Position numbers and translations under genes: made by a program | Assembly: GCA_021801945.1 (NCBI GenBank) | Contig: JAKABE010000241.1 | Location: 1-5,712 of the forward strand | Direction: 5' to 3' | Source of the DNA: Acidobacteriota bacterium | GTDB lineage: Bacteria; Acidobacteriota; Terriglobia; Terriglobales; Acidobacteriaceae | DNA length: 5,712 bases | Part shown: piece by piece, positions 1-5,417 of the stretch | How positions within the stretch are numbered: position 1 is the stretch's first letter | Layout: every line of letters starts with the position of its first letter | Notes under the pieces: model-generated | What the model was told of the DNA's origin: nothing | Seen by the model: only the letters and a program-made list of their open reading frames with translations | Database searches by the model: none

Positions 1-103
1 GGTCGCCCACGGTGCGCTTGACGGGAAAGCGGCCGCCGTCTACTTGCGGGGTGATGCCTTCAATTACTACGCGCCTGCGTCCGTCCTGCTTTGTCATTGT
101 CAT
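1..103 (-). CDS. glgE: GlgE, alpha-1,4-glucan:maltose-1-phosphate maltosyltransferase, N-terminal fragment
   Basis: Only the first 34 codons are present; the gene continues past the left edge. The visible peptide begins MTMTKQDGRRRVVIEG and goes on to a 'TPQVDGGRFPVKRTVGD' segment. This matches the opening beta-strand of the GlgE N-terminal domain, whose typical pattern is R-V-x-I-x-x-V-x-P-x-V-x-x-G-x-x-P-x-K-x-x-V-G-(D/E). GlgE is a cytoplasmic GH13_3 enzyme that transfers maltosyl units from maltose-1-phosphate to the end of an alpha-1,4-glucan. The start is taken as ATG at 103; a second in-frame ATG at 97 is equally possible and neither has a clear Shine-Dalgarno. A TTG at 142 in the same frame is a less likely alternative. 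The gene lies 90 bp downstream of glgM on the same strand with no convincing terminator between, so co-transcription is likely. The upstream enzyme makes the substrate of this one, which supports the call despite the short fragment. Confidence 0.82.
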   Translation of the reverse strand, partial: MTMTKQDGRRRVVIEGITPQVDGGRFPVKRTVGD

Positions 104-193
104 CGTTGTACCATGCTCATGCGAAGTAGGCCATCGTTGCAAATGCGCGGGCGCAGTGCATTGGCGTGCGCATCGCGGGAAAAACAGCGGCGA

Positions 194-1423
194 TTACGTT
201 TGTACGTCCGGCTTGCGTTTTTCGATCAGGCGCTCGTAGAGCGCAATCGTCTGGCGGGCGATTGCCGGCCAACCGAAGATCTCCTCTGCGCGGCGGCGGC
301 CGGCTTCGCCAAACCGCCGGCATTTTTCTTTATCGTCCAGCAACTCATTCAACCGCGCTGCGAGGTTGCGTGCGAACGCCTCGGGATCGCGCGGGAAGCT
401 GGTGACGGGATCCTGATCGAAGGGCACCAGATAACCCGTTTCGCCATCAACCACAACCTCTTTGATGCCGCCGGTGGCGCTGGCGACCACCGGCGCGCGG
501 CAGGCCATGGCCTCAAGATTGATGATGCCGAAGGGCTCGTAGACCGAGGGGCAACAGAAGACGCGGGCGTGGCTGTAGAGCTGAATGGCCTCCTGCTTGG
601 CGACCATCTTCTCAATCCACACGATGCGCGGATGATGCGCGCGCGCGGCGCCGACTTTTTCGCGCATCTCGGCGGCAATCTCCGGCGTGTCGGGCGCGCC
701 GGCGCAGAGTACAATCTGCGTCTCCGGCGGCAGGTAGCGGATGGCGTCCACAAGATGCGTGACGCCCTTCTGGCGCGTGATGCGGCCGACAAACAGGACG
801 TAGGGAACGGCGGGATCGACTCCGTACTCGGCGAGGGCCTGGGTGTCGGAGGTCTGGCGGTACTCGTCGAGATCGATGCCGTTATAGATCACGGTGACGC
901 GTTCGGGATCAACGTCAGGGTAGGCACGCAGGATATCGGCCTTGGCGCCCTTCGAAACCGCGACGACGGCATCGGCGTCGAGCATTGCGGTGCGCTCCAT
1001 CCAGGAACTCATGGCGTAGCCGCTGCCGAGCTGCTCGGCCTTCCAGGCGCGCAGTGGCTCCAGGGAGTGGGCGGTGAGGACAAAGGGCACGCGATAAAGC
1101 TTCTTGGCCAGATAGCCGGCCATGGCCATGTACCAGGTGTGCGTGTGGACGAGATCGACGCCGGCGAGCGCCTTCACCTGGGTGAGGTTGAGACTGAGGG
1201 CTTCGAGAGCCAGCTTGAATTTGGCATCAGTGCCGGTGGAGATCTCCGCCCACGGTTCGGCTCCGCGCACCTGGAGGTTGGCGGCATCAGAGTGCTGCGG
1301 TCCCCAACAGTGGACCTCGACTTCGATGTGCCTGGCCAACTCGCGGCTAAGATAATCGACGTGGACTCCTGCGCCCCCGTAGACTTGTGGGGGGTACTCG
1401 CGTGTGAATAAACCGACTCGCAA
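194..1423 (-). CDS. glgM: GlgM-type glycosyltransferase (alpha-maltose-1-phosphate synthase, actinobacterial-type GlgA)
   Basis: A 409-residue GT4-family glucosyltransferase, full length for GlgM. It is predicted to join ADP-glucose and glucose-1-phosphate into alpha-maltose-1-phosphate in the cytoplasm; older annotation calls the family glycogen synthase of Corynebacterium type. The N-terminus RVGLFTREYPPQVYGGAGVHV is the family signature, with the glycine-rich loop at residues 16-19. Other marks are HTHTWYMAMAG near 93-103, TAHSLEPLRAWK at 117-128, YNGID at 180-184, the donor-binding GRITRQKG (R214, K219), and the GT-B E-x7-E motif E296...E304 in EPFGIINLE. The reading frame stays open upstream to 1765, but that part runs antisense to the lipoprotein gene and lacks family similarity. 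TTG at 1423 places the protein start exactly at the conserved RVGLFTREYPP, eight bases after GGAGGT. The gene precedes glgE on the same strand. A bifunctional glycogen-synthase role cannot be excluded from sequence alone. Confidence 0.93.
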   Translation of the reverse strand: MRVGLFTREYPPQVYGGAGVHVDYLSRELARHIEVEVHCWGPQHSDAANLQVRGAEPWAEISTGTDAKFKLALEALSLNLTQVKALAGVDLVHTHTWYMAMAGYLAKKLYRVPFVLTAHSLEPLRAWKAEQLGSGYAMSSWMERTAMLDADAVVAVSKGAKADILRAYPDVDPERVTVIYNGIDLDEYRQTSDTQALAEYGVDPAVPYVLFVGRITRQKGVTHLVDAIRYLPPETQIVLCAGAPDTPEIAAEMREKVGAARAHHPRIVWIEKMVAKQEAIQLYSHARVFCCPSVYEPFGIINLEAMACRAPVVASATGGIKEVVVDGETGYLVPFDQDPVTSFPRDPEAFARNLAARLNELLDDKEKCRRFGEAGRRRAEEIFGWPAIARQTIALYERLIEKRKPDVQT

Positions 1424-1431
1424 TGTTCGAG

Positions 1432-1437
1432 ACCTCC
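1432..1437 (-). promoter_or_regulatory. Ribosome binding site fixing the TTG start of glgM
   Basis: On the minus strand GGAGGT lies eight bases before the TTG at 1423. This near-ideal Shine-Dalgarno decides the start: there is no ATG nearby in frame, and the next residues are the conserved N-terminus of GlgM. Confidence 0.85.
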
Positions 1438-1445
1438 GGGCGGGT

Positions 1446-1477
1446 GCGAATGCCGTCAAGCATCTTAAGGCATTTGC
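1446..1477. repeat. Imperfect inverted repeat in the divergent promoter region (candidate operator or leader hairpin)
   Basis: GCGAATGCC (1446-1454) and GGCATTTGC (1469-1477) are inverted copies over nine positions with one mismatch (a G-T pair if folded as RNA), separated by 14 bases. The dyad lies 22 bp upstream of the glgM start codon and 73 bp upstream of the lipoprotein start. It could be a regulator site or a hairpin in the glgM leader; no known operator consensus is recognised. The palindrome itself is seen directly, while its role is inferred. Confidence 0.4.
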
Positions 1478-1494
1478 GGGGATTTCGATAGTAG

Positions 1495-1513
1495 GCCGGC
1501 TTGAAAAACCGGC
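1495..1513. repeat. Short GC-rich inverted repeat upstream of the GH44 lipoprotein gene
   Basis: GCCGG (1495-1499) and CCGGC (1509-1513) form a 5-bp stem with a 9-base loop containing a run of five A on the plus strand (T on the minus strand). It ends 37 bp before the lipoprotein start codon. The T run lies inside the loop rather than after the stem, so this is not a standard intrinsic terminator. It may be a leader hairpin or chance in GC-rich DNA. Confidence 0.25.
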
Positions 1514-1536
1514 TGGAGGCAGGCAGATCGCTGGCT

Positions 1537-1541
1537 GAAGG
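1537..1541 (+). promoter_or_regulatory. Ribosome binding site of the GH44 lipoprotein gene
   Basis: GAAGG lies nine bases before ATG at 1551. It supports that ATG over the second in-frame ATG two codons later, and the resulting N-terminus makes a complete lipoprotein signal peptide. Confidence 0.6.
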
Positions 1542-1550
1542 CGACAGACG

Positions 1551-1619
1551 ATGAGAATGGCGGGGGCGCGCGCAGCATTGTGTCTGTGCTCGATGATGAG
1601 CCTGTGGGCGGCGGCGTGC
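1551..1619 (+). other. Lipoprotein (Sec/SPII) signal peptide with lipobox
   Basis: The N-terminus has an Arg-containing n-region (R2, R7), a hydrophobic stretch LCLCSMMSLWAAA and the invariant Cys at residue 23 (codon 1617-1619). Residues -3 to -1 are Ala-Ala-Ala. GGGGSQGG follows, a flexible tether typical of surface lipoproteins in several Gram-negative phyla. There is no Asp at +2, so retention in the inner membrane by the E. coli rule is not expected. Confidence 0.8.
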
Positions 1620-4600
1620 GGGGGCGGAGGCAGCCAGGGTGGCTCCCCGACGGGAAAGACTACGCCGACGGTCGCGGTGATGCCAGGCTCGAAGAGCATC
1701 ACCACGGCGCAGTTCTTGCAGGTGACGGTGAAGGTGAGCGGGGGCGGCAGCACGCCGACCGGCACGGTGCTGCTGACCAGCGGCAGTTATAGTTCCGGCG
1801 CAGCGGTGCTGGCGGGCGGCAGCGTCACAATCAACATCTCCGCCGGGGCGCTGGCCACAGGCAACGACACGTTAACCGCGACTTATACGCCGGATGCGGC
1901 CGGTTCGGCAACGTACACGAGCGCCACGGGAACGAGCCCGGTGACGGTGACGATCCCGGGAACCATTACGCCGACGGTGACGGTGATGCCAGACTCGAGC
2001 AGCATTACACCGGCGCAGCCGCTGGTAGTGACGGTGAGCGTGAGCGGCGGAGGAAGCAATCCCACGCCCACGGGCACGGTGACGCTGGCGGGCGGCGGCT
2101 ATCACTCGGGCGCAGTCGCGCTGACCAGCGGCAGCGCCGCGTTCAGCATTCCCGCCGGGATGCTGGCGGCGGGAGCCGATACCTTGAGTGCTGCCTATAC
2201 CCCGGACGCGGCCAGTTCGGCAACGTACACGAGCGCCACGGGAACGGGTTTGGTGACGGTGATATTGCCGGGCACGTATGTGCTGAGCGTGGACTCGGTG
2301 GCTCCCGCCAGCGGGGTCACGGTCCTTGCGAGTCCGGCGGACAATAAGTCCAGGAGCAACGGAGCGACACCGTTCGCCCTCACCTACAACGCCGGGACGC
2401 AGGTCACGCTGAGCGCCGCGCTGACGGCGGAAGGCTATAGCTTTGTTTCCTGGAACGGATGCACGCCAGTTGCCGGCACGCCCAACAACTGCACGGTGAC
2501 GATGACGGCGAACACCACAGTGACGGCGACCTACAACCAGCCAGCAATCACTTCGGTCACCGTGACGCCTGATGGAGCGACCGTAGGGGCGCAGCAGGAG
2601 TTTACCGCGACAGTGAATGGCACCGGCAGCTACAGCAAGTCCGTTACGTGGACGCTGAGTTGCCCTGCGTGCGGCAGCCTGAGCGGCGGCGACTTTGCTT
2701 CCACGACAGCGACTACGGCCCTCTATAACACGCCTTATCCTGCGCCGTCTTCGGTGGTCATCACCGCGACCAGCACCGAAGACACGACGAAGAGCGCAAG
2801 CGTGACAGTGACGCTGAGCCCCCCGGCCGGGACTGCCGGTCCGGCGCTGAGCGTAGATGCGAATACGCCGAATGAGCCGAGCGAGAATCCGCACACGATC
2901 AGCCCGTATGTGTACGGGGTGAATGCCTATCTTCTCGATGCTGCCGCGGCCGCGATCATCCACCCTGGGCTGGTGCGCTGGGGCGGGAACGACACGTCGC
3001 GGTACAACTACAAGAACGGGTGGACCAACGCGGGCGGCGGCTACTACTTCGAGAGTAATCAGGGCGTGGCCTCGATGTTTCCGGACTCTGCGAGCACTGC
3101 CAACTTTGCGCAGTTTGTTCAGAGCGCAGACGGTCTGGGCGCTGCCAGTCTGGGCACCGTGCCGGTGCTCGGCTGGGTGACCAACGCCACGGGGGGCGCG
3201 TGCAGCTTTACGCAGTCGATGTACCCCGGCCAAGCGAGCTACAACGGCAGCTGCGGGGACGGCATTTACCCGGAGGGTACGAACGGATGCACGGCTACCG
3301 GCGGCTGCGATATTTATGGCAACACCGCGATTGCGTCGCTCACCAGTACGGCGGAGCCGCCGCCGGACATTACCAGCGCGTCCACTCCGGCGCCGAGCGC
3401 GTCGAATTTGACGGCATGGGCGGACGGCACCTGGCCGGGCGGCTGGGTGCACTCGCTGGTCACGAACCCGTCCTTGGGCAGCGGCGCCAGCGGGAAGGGA
3501 GTGGCCATCTGGGATTTGGACAACGAGCCGGAGGGGTGGAGCTCGGTGCACCGAGACGTTCACGCCAGCCCCTTCACCTATGACGAGGTGGCCAATAATG
3601 GCATCGGTACAGCGCTGGCCATCAAGATCGCCGATCCGACGTCGCTGGTGAGCGGACCGGTGATCGGAGACTGGTGGAATTACTTTTATTCCGAGAAGGA
3701 TGTGTGGAACGGATATGCCGCCGGCCCGTGCTACCAGCCGTGGAGCAATCCCACCGACCGCGAGGCGCATGGTGGCGTGCCGCTGATCGAGTACTATCTG
3801 CAGCAGTTCAAGAAGTACTCGCAGCTATACGGCATCCGGCTGCTCGATTACCTGGACATTCACGGCTACTTTGCCCCCGATTATCCGTCAGGGAGCGGGG
3901 ATTCGGTGGGCCTTGCCACGGCGGGCGACACAGAGGAACAAGAGGCGCGCATGAATGGGACGCGCGTCTTCTGGGACCCAACTTACACGGATCCCAACTA
4001 TCCGCAGCCGAACTACTTCACCGATACGAACTACACGCCGAGCTGCTCGCCGCCGGCACAGGCGCCGGAGCTGATCCCGATGATGCAGAAGTGGGTCGCC
4101 GACGACTACCCCGGCACCAAGACGGCCATCGACGAGTACAACTTCGGCGGGCTGGAGTCGATCAACGGGGCGGTGGTGGAGGCCGACATTCTGGGTATCT
4201 TCGGCCGCCAGGGGCTGGATATGGCAGCCCTGTGGCCGACGGGCGCCGGAAACAAACCCGACTCGGTGACACAAGGCCCGGCCGACTACGCCTTCGCCAT
4301 GTACCGCAACTACGACGGCAAGGACTCGACCTTCGGAGACAAGTATCTGCAGGCGACGAGCACGGTTTCAAGCGGCGGCGACGGCGAGAGGCAACTGGCG
4401 GCCTACGCCGCGCAGCGCAGCTCAGACGGCGCGATTACGGTGATGGTGATCAACAAGACCTACGGGCCGCTGACCTCGACGCTTACCTTGCAGAACTTCA
4501 GCGCACGCAGCGGAACAACCGCGCAGGTTTTTCAATACTCAAACGCCAACCTGAATGCGATTGTGCCGGAGGCGGCGGTGAGCGTTACGCCGCCCTCCGG

Positions 4601-4676
4601 CAGTGGAACGGCGAGCACGATCAGCGAATATAGCTTCCCGGCGCAGTCGATCACTCTGTTTGTGATTCCTGATTGA
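1551..4676 (+). CDS. Modular lipoprotein with Ig-like repeats and a GH44 glycosidase domain (endoglucanase/xyloglucanase type)
   Basis: A 1041-residue exported enzyme predicted to cut beta-1,4-glucan backbones (cellulose, xyloglucan or related) at the cell surface. Residues 1-22 are a signal peptide ending WAAAC, with lipidated Cys23 followed by a GGGG spacer. Residues 38-139 and 140-243 are two tandem Ig-like units; about 244-330 resembles a bacterial InlB-B-type repeat (SWNGC, TATYN); about 331-425 is another Ig-like domain (SVTVTPDGATV). The catalytic region starts near 431 with ISPYVYGVN (450-458) and RWGGNDTSRYNY (from R476). The predicted acid/base is E659 in DLDNEPEGW and the nucleophile E862 in AIDEYNFGG; HGGVPLIEYYLQQ (from H740) and DIHGY (769-773) are further GH44 marks. 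The last ~100 residues look like the beta-sandwich that follows the barrel in GH44. The catalytic region, about 610 residues, is longer than the usual ~520, partly through a Cys-containing insertion (C551, C568, C580, C586). The gene is transcribed divergently from glgM. Exact substrate is not readable from sequence. Confidence 0.92.
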   Translation: MRMAGARAALCLCSMMSLWAAACGGGGSQGGSPTGKTTPTVAVMPGSKSITTAQFLQVTVKVSGGGSTPTGTVLLTSGSYSSGAAVLAGGSVTINISAGALATGNDTLTATYTPDAAGSATYTSATGTSPVTVTIPGTITPTVTVMPDSSSITPAQPLVVTVSVSGGGSNPTPTGTVTLAGGGYHSGAVALTSGSAAFSIPAGMLAAGADTLSAAYTPDAASSATYTSATGTGLVTVILPGTYVLSVDSVAPASGVTVLASPADNKSRSNGATPFALTYNAGTQVTLSAALTAEGYSFVSWNGCTPVAGTPNNCTVTMTANTTVTATYNQPAITSVTVTPDGATVGAQQEFTATVNGTGSYSKSVTWTLSCPACGSLSGGDFASTTATTALYNTPYPAPSSVVITATSTEDTTKSASVTVTLSPPAGTAGPALSVDANTPNEPSENPHTISPYVYGVNAYLLDAAAAAIIHPGLVRWGGNDTSRYNYKNGWTNAGGGYYFESNQGVASMFPDSASTANFAQFVQSADGLGAASLGTVPVLGWVTNATGGACSFTQSMYPGQASYNGSCGDGIYPEGTNGCTATGGCDIYGNTAIASLTSTAEPPPDITSASTPAPSASNLTAWADGTWPGGWVHSLVTNPSLGSGASGKGVAIWDLDNEPEGWSSVHRDVHASPFTYDEVANNGIGTALAIKIADPTSLVSGPVIGDWWNYFYSEKDVWNGYAAGPCYQPWSNPTDREAHGGVPLIEYYLQQFKKYSQLYGIRLLDYLDIHGYFAPDYPSGSGDSVGLATAGDTEEQEARMNGTRVFWDPTYTDPNYPQPNYFTDTNYTPSCSPPAQAPELIPMMQKWVADDYPGTKTAIDEYNFGGLESINGAVVEADILGIFGRQGLDMAALWPTGAGNKPDSVTQGPADYAFAMYRNYDGKDSTFGDKYLQATSTVSSGGDGERQLAAYAAQRSSDGAITVMVINKTYGPLTSTLTLQNFSARSGTTAQVFQYSNANLNAIVPEAAVSVTPPSGSGTASTISEYSFPAQSITLFVIPD
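1662..2279 (+). repeat. Two tandem in-frame Ig-like coding repeats (102 and 104 codons)
   Basis: Unit 1 (1662-1967) and unit 2 (1968-2279) align through the same landmarks: TPTV-VMP, VSGGGS, PTGTV, G-Y-SGA, AGA/GML-A, DTL-A-YTPDAA, SATYTSATGT and PGT. Unit 2 is two residues longer because of an extra Asn-Pro before TPTGTV. They resemble the bacterial Ig-like repeats that serve as spacers or binding modules in secreted enzymes. At the DNA level 1903-1934 and 2215-2246 are identical over 32 bases, pointing to fairly recent duplication or gene conversion. Confidence 0.85.
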
Positions 4677-4730
4677 TTCGCCCCGGCTGTTTCGGGTGAT
4701 TGCGCGTTCCAAAAATAGGTGTGCTTCTTG

Positions 4731-4769
4731 TGAAAGCAAAGCAGCCGCAGATCTTTCGACTGCGGCTGC
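4731..4769 (-). terminator. Intrinsic terminator between convergent genes, oriented for the leftward unit
   Basis: GCAGCCGCAG (4741-4750) and CTGCGGCTGC (4760-4769) are perfect inverted repeats: a 10-bp GC-rich stem with a 9-base loop. Read on the minus strand, the stem is followed directly by TTTGCTTT (4740-4733), giving the U-rich tail of a Rho-independent terminator for the membrane-protein gene that ends at 4830. On the plus strand no T run follows, so termination of the lipoprotein transcript there would be weaker or rely on the stem alone. Confidence 0.75.
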
Positions 4770-4823
4770 GTGGCTCAGGCGGACACAGGAGATTGCTTGT
4801 GCCGCGATGGATAGCAGGACGAG

Positions 4824-4838
4824 CGCGCCTCAGGCGCG
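4824..4838. repeat. 15-bp palindrome spanning the stop codon of the membrane-protein gene
   Basis: CGCGCCT and AGGCGCG flank a single central base at 4831. The palindrome covers the last two sense codons and the TGA stop (4830-4832). As RNA it could only form a shorter stem with a small loop; it may be chance in GC-rich sequence. Confidence 0.3.
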
Positions 4839-5354
4839 TAGGCAGACAACAAGGATCGTGAGGCTGCTGACCAGGATGGGAAACCATACCTGTGCCAGCC
4901 AGGGCACGGGGATGAGAAAGAGCAGATCAGGAGTGAGGAGGGATCCGGGCCAACCGATGGTGACGCGAAGCCAAATGTAATAGAAGAGGTCCCAGATGGC
5001 GAAGGTCCAGAGGAACAAGATGACCTTCTCACGGAGTTTTTGGCCAGCAAACCAGGCAATGACGCCCAGCATCACCATGGTAGCCGCCTCACGGAAAACT
5101 TCAATCTTGAACAAGTGCCTGGGGAAGACGAAGGCCAGATTGCTCTGACCGGGCAAGAGGCCGGCGGCGGAGCGCAGATAGACGACGACCGCCGCTTCCA
5201 CAAAGCCGAAGGCGATGCCAAAGAGCGCGGCCCCAACGAGCCTGCCGCGGCCGAGGCGGAGATTGCCGTTCATCGAAAGGAAGAAGGGAACGGCAGGAGA
5301 CAGGATAAGCAGGTTCACCCACCAAGGCCGGGCAAAGAGCATGAAATGAGACAT
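4830..5354 (-). CDS. Multi-pass integral membrane protein of unknown function
   Basis: A 174-residue, strongly hydrophobic protein. Likely membrane segments are about residues 12-28, 39-60, 87-104, 110-130 and 153-172, with a possible short or re-entrant stretch near 141-151 (PDLLFLIPVPW). There is no cleavable signal peptide. Acidic residues lie in or beside predicted helices: E53 in GFVEAAVVVYLR, E89 in FREAATM, and D122 in IWDLFYYIWLR. Aromatic residues cluster at 121-128 and there is a GWPGSLLTPD loop. Such patterned charges suggest a functional family rather than random hydrophobic sequence, but I do not recognise an enzyme or transporter motif and assign no role. ATG at 5354 is the only reasonable start: no upstream ATG, GTG or TTG remains in frame, though no clear Shine-Dalgarno precedes it. 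M5 at 5342 is an alternative. The gene starts 63 bp after the end of the mannonate dehydratase gene on the same strand and is followed by the terminator hairpin, so the two may form one transcript. Confidence 0.8.
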   Translation of the reverse strand: MSHFMLFARPWWVNLLILSPAVPFFLSMNGNLRLGRGRLVGAALFGIAFGFVEAAVVVYLRSAAGLLPGQSNLAFVFPRHLFKIEVFREAATMVMLGVIAWFAGQKLREKVILFLWTFAIWDLFYYIWLRVTIGWPGSLLTPDLLFLIPVPWLAQVWFPILVSSLTILVVCLRA

Positions 5355-5417
5355 GAAGCGAGTGTACGACGAGACGCGACGGTGCCTGCAGTCCGCGGGT
5401 CCGCCGGGGTGGTCCGG

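Noticed and set aside
143..173. Inverted repeat ATGCGC/GCGCAT in the glgM-glgE gap
   Set aside because: It has only 6-bp arms with a long loop and no T run, so it neither supports a terminator nor a clear regulatory element between the two genes.
44..1411. 455-residue open frame on the plus strand
   Set aside because: It lies almost wholly antisense to glgM, whose protein carries clear GT4 motifs. The antisense translation shows no recognisable family and is explained by codon bias in GC-rich DNA.
1465..1492. Possible sigma-70 promoter for the lipoprotein gene (TTAAGG, 16 bp, GATAGT)
   Set aside because: The -35 match is only about half of consensus and the -10 is weak; not enough to call.
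1872..3770. 632-residue open frame on the minus strand
   Set aside because: It is antisense to the GH44 lipoprotein gene and is an Arg/Ala/Gly-rich low-complexity translation, typical of a shadow frame.
3674..4633. 319-residue open frame on the plus strand in another frame
   Set aside because: It overlaps the GH44 catalytic domain, where the real frame has conserved motifs and both catalytic glutamates. The alternative translation is Arg-rich without family similarity.
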